From: Fidelibacterota bacterium
Lineage (GTDB): Bacteria > Fidelibacterota > UBA2242
Assembly (NCBI GenBank): GCA_030655795.1
Contig: JAUSPJ010000390.1
Coordinates: 1 to 6,292 of the forward strand
Length of the DNA stretch: 6,292 nt
Direction: 5' to 3'
Made by a program: the position numbers and the translations under genes. The notes under the pieces are model-generated. The model was not told the origin of the DNA and made no database searches. It saw only the letters and a list, made by a program, of their open reading frames with translations. Below are positions 1 to 6,292 of the stretch, piece after piece. Positions within the stretch are counted from its first letter, which is position 1. Every line of letters begins with the position of its first letter.

Positions 1-444
1 CACTGGCACCAAATCTGGCGCCTCTGGCCGGTAATCCTGATTATTATCGGTATCGGTATGCTTTTAAAACGATCCTCAAAAAATGCCGGTGACACTTCAG
101 ACTTTATGGCAAGTTCCGATGACCGGCTGGAGATTAACAGCATTTTCAGCAGTACCGAACGGCAGATTAGTTCCCAGCAATTCAGAGGCGGTGAGATTAA
201 CGCTGTTTTCGGCAACATCAAGCTCGATCTCCGCAGCGCCAAAGTGGTCCCCGAAGGCTGTCATCTCCGCGCCAACGCCATTTTCGGTTCCATTGAAATA
301 TATGTGTCACCCGGTGCATCGGTCAATTTCAAAGGTTTTCAGTTCCTTGGCCGGGTCGACAATCTGGCCACGGTCAGCGGCAGCGGCCCTACAATTACTA
401 TTGACGGCGATGCCGTTTTCGGAAACATTCGCATTAGCAATTAA
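1..444 (+). CDS. LiaF-like membrane protein, C-terminal part (5' end outside window)
   Basis: The frame is open from base 1 to the TAA at 442-444, giving 147 visible residues; the ATG at 58 lies inside the protein, so the true start is upstream. Fragment residues 8-22 (LWPVILIIIGIGMLL) form a membrane segment with the WPxxLIxxG pattern of LiaI/LiaF-like (DUF5668-type) transmembrane regions, followed by basic KR. A linker of about 20 residues leads to a soluble beta-rich domain in which a short unit recurs: SIF (47-49), AVFGNIKLDL (68-77), AIFGSIEIYV (93-102) and AVFGNIRISN (138-147). This matches the C-terminal domain called 'cell wall-active antibiotics response LiaF-like'. In Firmicutes LiaF inhibits the LiaRS two-component envelope-stress system; in Gram-negative phyla the role of such proteins is unknown, so a sensory or envelope role is inference only. 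Family call fairly sure, function not. Confidence 0.77.
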   Translation, partial: HWHQIWRLWPVILIIIGIGMLLKRSSKNAGDTSDFMASSDDRLEINSIFSSTERQISSQQFRGGEINAVFGNIKLDLRSAKVVPEGCHLRANAIFGSIEIYVSPGASVNFKGFQFLGRVDNLATVSGSGPTITIDGDAVFGNIRISN

Positions 445-471
445 AATTTACTCACTTGGCAGATTCTCCAT

Positions 472-507
472 AGACCTTCTCTAACTTGTAGAAGGTCTTT
501 CATTTCA
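472..507 (+). terminator. Probable intrinsic terminator of the LiaF-like gene
   Basis: A perfect 9-bp stem, AGACCTTCT (472-480) with AGAAGGTCT (490-498), encloses a 9-base loop (481-489). The T-rich stretch TTCATTTC follows. It lies 27 bases after the LiaF-like stop and 34 bases before the next ATG. The stem is not GC-rich and the T-run is interrupted, so termination may be partial. The position at the end of the upstream gene supports a terminator more than an attenuator. Confidence 0.6.
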
Positions 508-532
508 CCGGCTTCTTGCGTATTTTTCCGGC

Positions 533-2188
533 ATGTTCAACAGTTGGTTTCACATCCGTTCAATAGCCCGATATCTGCAGTCGGTATTGCCGGATTCCGT
601 GATCGGCAGCAGTTATACTTATCAGAAAGACGAACTCGTTATCCGCATCGATAATTGCGATGCTCTCCAGGGGCTTCAGGCCTCTTTGCATGCCCCGCTG
701 CCCTGTCTGCAAATGGAAACCAAACTGTCAGACCCCAAACGCCGGGTTTCGCTTTTTAAAACTATGACCGGACTGCAGATTGCCGGTGTGGCCTGGCATC
801 GCTCCGACCGGCAAATTCTGATTACCTTTAAGAATGGCACAGGCTACCTGCTGCTGCAACTCTACGGGATTAACGGCAATATCTTTTTCCTGAACCAGGA
901 ATTGCGTATGATCGAATCATTTCAGAAAACCAGAAAAGAACCTGTAGTGGATTTGAATAGTTTTACAGATGATGATGCACTGTTCGTTCCGGAAGCAACC
1001 TTTCGAAGAACAGTTGATGAACATCCGGATTTTACTTTAGATAAAATAATAACCCTCTTTCCAATACCAGTCTATACCAAAACCCTGGCCGGGGAGATTT
1101 TCTACCGGGCCGGATTGCCGGAAAAAACGCTGGTCATCAATCTTTCAGAAAAAAATATTCAGGATTTGTACCTGAGTTATCAGGCAGCCCTGGAGGAAAT
1201 CGACCAGAATCATTATTATATCTATGAATCCACACCCCCCCTGTTTGCGCTGCTGAAATTGCAGTTTCAGAAAACAGTAGAGATGAAATCCTTCGATAAT
1301 ATCATCGCTGCAAACCAGCATTATATTTCACTGTTTTACCGGACCGACAGTCTGGCACAAATTCGCAGGCAGTTAAGCTCCCGTTTAACAATTTCGCTAC
1401 AGATGCTGCAACGAAAACTCAACAAGCAGAAAATAGATCTGTCGAATCTGCCTACTGCCGCTGAGTACCGCGAATGGGCCGACACGTTGCTGACAAATCT
1501 CCATCGGATTCACGGACATTTAACGGAAATTGAACTGCCAACATTGCACAACACCAACCAGCGGATTCGCATCCCCCTGAATCCGAAACTCAGCGCCGCT
1601 GAAAACGCCAATAAGTATTATGAAAAAAGCCGTCAGATTGAAGACTCCCGGGCTGAACTTCAGCATTCCCTGGAAAACACCGGAAATTCGATCCGGGAAA
1701 TTGCCGGGCAATTGAAGGCGGTTGACGAGTGTGACAATCTCAAGACCATGCGGCAAATTCAGCAGCAGATTCCAGCCCGGTTTATTCAGCAGCAGGCTGG
1801 TCCGGAGTCTGTGGAACGCAAACCCTATCATCGGTTTTTGATCAACGACCGGGAAATCCTGATCGGTAAAAGCGCCAAAGACAACGATCTGCTCAGTTTT
1901 AAACACGCCCGGCCCGAGGATTTCTGGTTCCATGCAGAGCATGGCCCGGGTTCCCACGTTGTGGTTCGCAATCCCAACAAGCAGGATTCACTCCCCAACG
2001 AGTTGATTGAGATCGCCGCCGGTATCGCCGCATTCTACAGCAAGGCCAAGCGCTCCACAATCGTCCCGGTGATTTATACCAAACGGAAATACATCTGGAA
2101 GCGAAAAGATATGCCACCGGGGAAAGTATTTACCAAGTTTACTAAAAGCGTGATTGTGAAACCGCTGGATCCAAGAGAATTTGGATAG
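533..2188 (+). CDS. rqcH: NFACT family protein, RqcH/Rqc2 homologue (ribosome quality control)
   Basis: Complete 551-residue protein, close to the usual 520-580 for bacterial NFACT proteins (also annotated FbpA or fibronectin-binding protein). In Bacillus subtilis RqcH binds 60S-like 50S subunits carrying stalled peptidyl-tRNA and recruits tRNA-Ala to add C-terminal alanine tails that mark the chain for degradation. The NFACT-N region spans about 1-400 and begins with the typical MFNSWFHIR start. A DR pair (D92-R93 in SDRQILITF) fits the conserved DR motif needed for tRNA binding in RqcH. A helical, probably coiled-coil section (about 265-400) contains ENANKYYEKSRQ (357-368), matching the family's NAxxYFxKY signature. 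The NFACT-R domain (DUF814) covers about 432-548, with ILIGKSAKDNDLLSF (442-456), ARPEDFWFHA (459-468) and PGSHVVVRNP (472-481). The start is supported by homology, not by a ribosome site: no Shine-Dalgarno is visible. Assignment to RqcH rather than another NFACT role is inferred from domain order. Confidence 0.93.
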   Translation: MFNSWFHIRSIARYLQSVLPDSVIGSSYTYQKDELVIRIDNCDALQGLQASLHAPLPCLQMETKLSDPKRRVSLFKTMTGLQIAGVAWHRSDRQILITFKNGTGYLLLQLYGINGNIFFLNQELRMIESFQKTRKEPVVDLNSFTDDDALFVPEATFRRTVDEHPDFTLDKIITLFPIPVYTKTLAGEIFYRAGLPEKTLVINLSEKNIQDLYLSYQAALEEIDQNHYYIYESTPPLFALLKLQFQKTVEMKSFDNIIAANQHYISLFYRTDSLAQIRRQLSSRLTISLQMLQRKLNKQKIDLSNLPTAAEYREWADTLLTNLHRIHGHLTEIELPTLHNTNQRIRIPLNPKLSAAENANKYYEKSRQIEDSRAELQHSLENTGNSIREIAGQLKAVDECDNLKTMRQIQQQIPARFIQQQAGPESVERKPYHRFLINDREILIGKSAKDNDLLSFKHARPEDFWFHAEHGPGSHVVVRNPNKQDSLPNELIEIAAGIAAFYSKAKRSTIVPVIYTKRKYIWKRKDMPPGKVFTKFTKSVIVKPLDPREFG

Positions 2189-2230
2189 CAGTTAACAAAT
2201 TTATATCAATATTATTCTGGATTAATAGAT

Positions 2231-2298
2231 TACACCAGTCAGGTTTACTCAAATGATCTTATCTGAGATAGAAGAATCTAATAAACCTGACAGGTGTA
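2231..2298. repeat. Long imperfect inverted repeat between convergent genes
   Basis: Left arm TACACCAGTCAGGTTTA (2231-2247) and right arm TAAACCTGACAGGTGTA (2282-2298) pair at 16 of 17 positions; the only mismatch is A2237 against A2292. The 34-base interior can fold further (for example TATC 2260-2263 with GATA 2267-2270), so the whole 68 bases could form one hairpin. The right arm also contains an internal near-palindrome, ACCTG-A-CAGGT (2285-2295), which the left arm would share if base 2237 were T. It begins 42 bases after the NFACT stop and ends 97 bases before the PorV-like stop. No T-run follows on either strand, so it does not look like a standard intrinsic terminator. A REP-like or MITE-like repeat, or a Rho-independent RNA-stabilising hairpin, are possible. 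Confidence 0.75.
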
Positions 2299-2326
2299 GT
2301 ATCCCAACCGATACAGATAGCCTGTC

Positions 2327-2368
2327 CCGGAGCACCCGGCAGCCCGGCGGCTGCCGGGGGAGCCCCGG
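2327..2368. repeat. GC-rich hairpin, possible bidirectional 3'-end structure
   Basis: A perfect 10-bp stem, CCCGGCAGCC (2335-2344) with GGCTGCCGGG (2349-2358), closes a CGGC tetraloop. An outer CCGG (2327-2330) and CCGG (2365-2368) pair, plus G2332-C2363 and C2333-G2362, extend it with mismatches and a two-base bulge. It is far more GC-rich than the AT-rich sequence around the neighbouring inverted repeat. It lies 27 bases beyond the stop of the - strand PorV-like gene, where a transcript 3' end would fall, but no T-run follows on either strand. It may protect or end both convergent transcripts, or be a dispersed palindromic repeat. Confidence 0.65.
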
Positions 2369-2394
2369 AACGAGAATGACATAAGACAGCTGGA

Positions 2395-3459
2395 TTACAG
2401 ATACTCTTTCATATACCGACCCAACTCCATAAAGTACAGTGTAAGACCGATGCGATGAGATTGCCCCAATTCGGTATAGGAGCCGCCCATAGCGAGACCA
2501 TAGTTAATACTACCAAGCGGCGTATTAAGCCCAAAACCCACATGGGTACTGCCCAGATTGTCCCGGCCGATCCGCAGCATAATATGCTCTTTGACCTGCA
2601 TTTCCAAACCCAGACGAACACCAGCGCTGATGAAACCAAGGTTCAGATCGGACTGGTTGGTCTCTCCTTCCAGATTGATATCCAGGCCAAGCGACGGCCG
2701 GAAAATAAGCGGCAGAAATGACAGTACAATGCTATAGGCGCTGCCTATCTGTAATGAGGGCGCAATAAACTCATCGTCGCCATCGGGATAATACAAAAAC
2801 GTCGTCGTTACATCCCTGAGAATTGCTCCCAGATAGAGATCCGGCAGCAGTTGATATTGAGCGGCCAGATCAAAACCGATACCCCAGGCATTAGTTGTCC
2901 CCAGGGATTTATAGAGTGTTTTCAGGGTTCCGCCGACATTCAGTTTGGCATTCATCTGCCGTGCCATGGCAAAGAACAGCGCATTTTCACTGGCGCCAAA
3001 CGTTCCGATTTTTCCAAAATCCAGACGCTCGCCGGGGTCCAGTTCGCCATTACCATTTTCGTCGATCAATGCCGAACGGGTATCGGGAATTCCGTCCACT
3101 CCGGACCGGAAGAAACTGAATCCGTAGGACCAGTCCGCCGATCCCGGGAGCGCCAGCGCCGCATAGTCCAGATTGAGCACACCGGCAAACTCTTCGGTAT
3201 GCATTAATTCCCCGGAAAGCGTAGAATTTACAGCCAGCGCTGCCGGATTCCAGTAAACTGCCGAGGCGTTCTGAGCTGCGGCGACCACCGCTCCGCCCAG
3301 ACTCATTTCCCGGACGCCCATACCAATTTTTAGAAACTCACCGGCATATTTATCGCCCAGCGCCAGCGCCGGAGATATTACCGACATGACGCTTATCCCG
3401 ACTATGAAAATGGACAAGAATTTAAATTTATTAATCGTTGAACGCAGAATATTTATCAT
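2395..3459 (-). CDS. PorV/PorQ family outer-membrane protein
   Basis: I choose the ATG at 3459 (354 residues), because it opens a classic signal peptide: basic start (R6, K11, K13), hydrophobic core FLSIFIVGISVMSVI (14-28) and an ALA site with likely cleavage after A33. A GTG at 3501, directly after the mutS stop, would add 14 residues before the signal peptide and is less likely. The mature protein starts YAGEFLKIGMGVREMSLGGA (38-57) followed by ASAVYWNPAALA (65-76), the hallmark of PorV/PorQ (UPF0164-like) proteins. The rest alternates short amphipathic strands with Gly/Asn-rich turns, as in an outer-membrane beta-barrel. In Bacteroidota PorV is part of the type IX secretion attachment complex, but most homologues in related phyla have no known cargo, so secretion is only a possibility. 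No PorU or other type IX gene is visible. Residues 133-144 form an EF-hand-like loop. It lies 42 bases downstream of mutS on the same strand. No Shine-Dalgarno is evident. Confidence 0.88.
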   Translation of the reverse strand: MINILRSTINKFKFLSIFIVGISVMSVISPALALGDKYAGEFLKIGMGVREMSLGGAVVAAAQNASAVYWNPAALAVNSTLSGELMHTEEFAGVLNLDYAALALPGSADWSYGFSFFRSGVDGIPDTRSALIDENGNGELDPGERLDFGKIGTFGASENALFFAMARQMNAKLNVGGTLKTLYKSLGTTNAWGIGFDLAAQYQLLPDLYLGAILRDVTTTFLYYPDGDDEFIAPSLQIGSAYSIVLSFLPLIFRPSLGLDINLEGETNQSDLNLGFISAGVRLGLEMQVKEHIMLRIGRDNLGSTHVGFGLNTPLGSINYGLAMGGSYTELGQSHRIGLTLYFMELGRYMKEYL

Positions 3460-3501
3460 AATTAGAGTTAAACCGGAATCCCAAACGGATTGTTCCCGCA
3501 C

Positions 3502-6120
3502 TTAGCTGCCGTACTCTTTTTTCAATTGATTCAGTTTCTGGAGCGCTTCGAGGGGAGTCATGGTATCGACATCCACTTCGTTGAGTTTTTTACGCAACTC
3601 ACTCTCCCGCTGATCAAACAGTCCCAGCTGGTTTTTGTCGGGTTCCGGCATTTTTTTATACTTCAGTTTATCCGTCGGCAATACCCGCTCGTCGCTACTC
3701 AGATTGGACATGATTTCGTTGGCCCGGTGAATTACCTCCATGGGTATTCCGGCCATCTGGGCCACGTGAATCCCGTAACTTTTATCACAGCCGCCGGGAA
3801 TGATCTTCCGTAAAAACACCACCCGGTCCCCGTATTCCTTGACGGCGACATTCAGATTTCTGACCCGTTTGAGATACTTTTCCAGTTCCGTTAATTCATG
3901 ATAATGCGTGGCAAACAGCGTCTTTGCGGCCACTTCCTTATGCTGATGCAGATATTCTGTTACCGCCCAGGCAATCGACATCCCGTCATAAGTGGAAGTT
4001 CCGCGCCCGATTTCATCTAGTAATATCAGAGACCGGGGTGTGACATTGTTGAGAATGTTGGCGGTTTCATTCATCTCCATCAGGAACGTGGATTCCCCGG
4101 CAGCCAGGTTATCACTGGCCCCCACCCGGGTAAAGATCTTGTCCACGACGCCGATGGAAGCCTCTTCAGCCGGAATAAAACTACCCATCTGGGCCATCAG
4201 CACCATAATACCCACCTGTCGCAGATAAGTGGATTTGCCCGCCATATTCGGGCCGGTAATGATCAGTATCTGGTTCTCTTTATTGTCCACGTCGGTATCA
4301 TTGGGAATAAAGTTCTCACCCGGCGGCAATAGGGATTCCACGACCGGATGACGACCATCTTTGATAAAAATACGGCTGCTGTTGGTAATTTCCGGACGAT
4401 GATAATTGTTTCGGTCCGCAATATGCGCAAATGAACAGAGCGCATCCAGTTCGGCAATGACGGCCGCATTGCGCTGAATACTGACAATCTCTTTCAGAAC
4501 TGCGTCCCGGATTGACTGGTACATCTCGTATTCCAGCGCCGCTATTTTTTCTTCCGCCGTCAGCAGTTTTTCTTCGTACTCCTTCAGCTCCGGTGTAATA
4601 AAACGCTCGGAATTCACCAGGGTCTGTTTACGGATGTAGGTCTCCGGGACCTTGTCCACATGGGGTTTGGTCACATCGATATAATACCCAAAAACCCTGT
4701 TGTACCCGACCTTCAGCGATGGAATGCCCAGTTTATCCCGTTCGCCGGCCTGCATCTGCAGAATCCATTCCTTGCCATGCTTAATGATATAGCGAAACTC
4801 GTCCAGTTCCCTGGAATAGCCATCCCGGATAAATCCACCCTCCCGAATCGACAGGGGCAAATCCTGGTCTTTGATAGAATCGTTCAGCGCTTTAACTAAC
4901 GATTCCAGCGGCCGCAGATCGGATTTCAAATCACTGAAGATAGCGTTATCATCGATGATACCCGCTATTTCCGGAACCAACTCCAGCGTGCTTTTCAGGT
5001 TATTCAGTTCCCGGGCCCCGGCGCGGTTTGTCGATAAGCGCGACAGTAAGCGTTCCAGATCGCTGGTTTTACTGAGGATTTTCCGAAAATTATTCCGTTG
5101 GTCATGTTCAGCAAGAAAAAACTCAACTCTGTCATGACGTTTTTTAATAGCAGGAATCACCTGCAGAGGAGCGCGGATCCACTTCACCAGCAGCCGGCTG
5201 CCGGCTGGCGTTACGGTTTCGTTAATGACATTAAACAGAGTCCCCCGTTCGCCGCCGGTCTGCATGGTGCGAAAGAGTTCCAGGTTACGCTGGGTAAATT
5301 CATCGATCAGGACAAAGTCCTTGTCACTCTGCAGCCGCAAGCTGGATATATGCCCCAGGTTAGTCTGATGATTCTGCCGCAGATAACTGATGATCGGACC
5401 GGCCGCCATAATACCAAGCGTCGCCTTCTCGCAACCGTAGCCTTTCAATGACTGGGTGCGGAAATGGTTGGTCAGAGTCTCGTAGGCCATCTCGTAGGAA
5501 TAGAAAAAATCTTCCATCACCGTGACCCGCAGGACCTGATTGGCAAACAGCGCATTGACTTCATCGTGTAAGTGTTCGGGACAGAGAATTTCCGAAGGCT
5601 GCAGGGCCAGAACCGTCTCCTTTAAGCGTTCCGGAACGGTTTCGCTGAGATAAAATTCACCGGTGGATACATCAATAGTCGCAATGCCGGCCACGGTCTC
5701 ATTGAACGTGACCGATATCAGGTAGTTGTTTTTTTCTTTTTCCAGGTAGTTATCGGTAATTGCAGTGCCGGGAGTTACCAGTTCCACCACCTCCCGCTTG
5801 ACGATTCCCTTGGCCAGTTTGGGATCTTCCACCTGTTCACAGATTGCCACCTTCAGCCCGGCCCGGATCAGCTTATGTAGATAGTTATCCAGAGCATGAT
5901 AAGGAAAGCCGGCCAGCGGTACGGAAGAGGCTTTGCCATTGGCCCGTTTGGTCAGCGTAATATTCAGAATTTTCGCCGCCGTTTTGGCATCTTCCCGGAA
6001 GGTTTCGTAAAAATCGCCCATGCGAAACAGCAGCAGCGCATCGGGATACTTGGATTTAATGGCGTTGAACTGGCGCATGACCGGGGTAGATTCGTCGATA
6101 TGTTCCGTTTTCTTCATCAT
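3502..6120 (-). CDS. mutS: DNA mismatch repair protein MutS
   Basis: Complete 872-residue MutS, the mismatch-recognition ATPase that starts methyl-independent or MutL-directed repair of replication errors. Domains appear in the normal order. The mismatch-binding domain I (about 12-125) has the F-Y-E wedge F37-Y38-E39 in MGDFYETF, whose Phe stacks on the mispaired base. Then come connector (about 133-260), core and clamp (about 270-590), and the ATPase. The ATPase has Walker A GPNMAGKST (623-631), the N2 signature region SDNLAAGESTF (669-679), Walker B LILLDEIGRGTST (698-710) with D702 and E703, and the FATHYHEL motif (736-743). Near the C-terminus QLGLF (831-835) fits the beta-clamp binding pentapeptide, and MTPLEALQKLNQLKKEY (854-870) fits the terminal dimer/tetramer helix-turn-helix. 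All key residues are intact, and domain I excludes MutS2. The start ATG has a second ATG right after it and only a weak GAG upstream. The PorV-like gene follows after 42 bases; no mutL is in view. Confidence 0.99.
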   Translation of the reverse strand: MMKKTEHIDESTPVMRQFNAIKSKYPDALLLFRMGDFYETFREDAKTAAKILNITLTKRANGKASSVPLAGFPYHALDNYLHKLIRAGLKVAICEQVEDPKLAKGIVKREVVELVTPGTAITDNYLEKEKNNYLISVTFNETVAGIATIDVSTGEFYLSETVPERLKETVLALQPSEILCPEHLHDEVNALFANQVLRVTVMEDFFYSYEMAYETLTNHFRTQSLKGYGCEKATLGIMAAGPIISYLRQNHQTNLGHISSLRLQSDKDFVLIDEFTQRNLELFRTMQTGGERGTLFNVINETVTPAGSRLLVKWIRAPLQVIPAIKKRHDRVEFFLAEHDQRNNFRKILSKTSDLERLLSRLSTNRAGARELNNLKSTLELVPEIAGIIDDNAIFSDLKSDLRPLESLVKALNDSIKDQDLPLSIREGGFIRDGYSRELDEFRYIIKHGKEWILQMQAGERDKLGIPSLKVGYNRVFGYYIDVTKPHVDKVPETYIRKQTLVNSERFITPELKEYEEKLLTAEEKIAALEYEMYQSIRDAVLKEIVSIQRNAAVIAELDALCSFAHIADRNNYHRPEITNSSRIFIKDGRHPVVESLLPPGENFIPNDTDVDNKENQILIITGPNMAGKSTYLRQVGIMVLMAQMGSFIPAEEASIGVVDKIFTRVGASDNLAAGESTFLMEMNETANILNNVTPRSLILLDEIGRGTSTYDGMSIAWAVTEYLHQHKEVAAKTLFATHYHELTELEKYLKRVRNLNVAVKEYGDRVVFLRKIIPGGCDKSYGIHVAQMAGIPMEVIHRANEIMSNLSSDERVLPTDKLKYKKMPEPDKNQLGLFDQRESELRKKLNEVDVDTMTPLEALQKLNQLKKEYGS

Positions 6121-6180
6121 TTCAGCTCGGCTTTAAATATACGGAATCATAGAGAAGTTTGAAATATTGAAAACATTCTT

Positions 6181-6208
6181 GAATTAAAACTAATCTGCGT
6201 AATAACAA
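6181..6208 (-). promoter_or_regulatory. Weak candidate promoter for mutS
   Basis: Read on the - strand, TTGTTA (6208-6203) is followed after 16 bases by TAATTC (6186-6181), about 60 bases before the mutS ATG. The same stretch, TTTG then TAATTC after 19 bases, also loosely resembles the Bacteroidota TTTG/TAnnTTTG pattern. The region is AT-rich, so chance matches are likely. No other stretch of 6121-6180 gives a better candidate. Confidence 0.2.
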
Positions 6209-6223
6209 AACACCTTCATCTTG

Positions 6224-6266
6224 TTGACAGAATTATGATGAATATTGTCAATTGACTGACAGAATT
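6224..6266. promoter_or_regulatory. Cluster of TGAC/GTCA elements upstream of mutS, operator-like
   Basis: TGACAGAATT occurs twice in direct orientation (6225-6234 and 6257-6266), 32 bases apart from start to start. Between and across them lie an inverted pair TTGACA (6224-6229) with TGTCAA (6246-6251) and a perfect 10-base palindrome GTCAATTGAC (6247-6256). The group sits 104-146 bases upstream of the mutS ATG. Such density of one core motif suggests a protein-binding site, perhaps for mutS or for a gene beyond the window's right end. The regulator cannot be named. TTGACA on either strand lacks a -10 box at normal spacing. Confidence 0.35.
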
Positions 6267-6292
6267 TCTAATGAACTACCCCGACGCAAGCA

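Noticed and set aside
58..444. Treating the ATG at 58 as the start of a 128-residue protein
   Set aside because: The frame is open to base 1 and the residues before this Met form the membrane segment typical of the family, so the gene is cut by the window edge.
83..484. 133-codon + strand frame overlapping the LiaF-like gene
   Set aside because: It is a shifted reading of the LiaF-like gene, runs into the terminator hairpin and gives a low-complexity Ser/Ala/Pro-rich product.
1520..1957. 145-codon open frame on the - strand inside the NFACT gene
   Set aside because: It lies fully opposite a clearly conserved coding region (end of NFACT-N and NFACT-R) and its translation shows no recognisable motif.
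2189..2394. A small gene or structured ncRNA in the convergent gap
   Set aside because: I saw no open frame with a plausible start and no known RNA family signature; the two palindromes account for most of the structure.
5098..5451. 117-codon open frame on the + strand inside mutS
   Set aside because: It is antisense to the conserved MutS core domain and shows no family motif; other + strand frames inside mutS and the PorV-like gene were set aside for the same reason.
3502..6120. MutS2-type (anti-recombination, Smr nuclease) identity
   Set aside because: The protein has the N-terminal mismatch-binding domain with F37 and E39, and a beta-clamp motif at the end instead of an Smr domain.
6271..6292. 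ATG at 6271 as the start of a divergent + strand gene
   Set aside because: Only seven codons are visible and there is no ribosome site; it cannot be supported or excluded.

Overview
The window carries three complete protein genes and the 3' end of a fourth. The set suggests a Gram-negative bacterium of the FCB group (Bacteroidota, Ignavibacteria, Calditrichota, KSB1, Marinimicrobia and relatives). The main clue is a PorV/PorQ-type outer-membrane beta-barrel protein, a family abundant in those phyla. A weaker clue is that none of the three visible start codons has a convincing Shine-Dalgarno sequence. The phylum cannot be fixed from this sequence. Base composition looks balanced to mildly GC-rich in genes and AT-rich between them.

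Layout. On the + strand, a LiaF-like membrane protein (start outside the window) ends at 444 and is followed by a terminator-like hairpin (472-498). Next is an NFACT-family gene (533-2188), the bacterial Rqc2/RqcH homologue of ribosome-associated quality control. On the - strand, mutS (6120 to 3502) is followed 42 bases later by the PorV/PorQ-like gene (3459 to 2395), so the two may be co-transcribed. The two gene pairs converge on a 206-base gap (2189-2394) that holds two distinct imperfect palindromes. One is a long AT-rich inverted repeat with 17-base arms, the other a very GC-rich hairpin. The last 172 bases (6121-6292), upstream of mutS, hold no supported gene; they contain a cluster of TGAC/GTCA elements and only weak promoter candidates.

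Function. MutS (mismatch recognition) and the NFACT protein (rescue of stalled large ribosomal subunits) are housekeeping quality-control genes for DNA and translation. The LiaF-like and PorV-like proteins belong to the envelope. Nothing suggests that the four form one pathway, and I see no phage, CRISPR, toxin-antitoxin or defence system. The most unusual material is the paired palindromes between the convergent genes and the TGAC cluster upstream of mutS. No clearly new biological system is visible.
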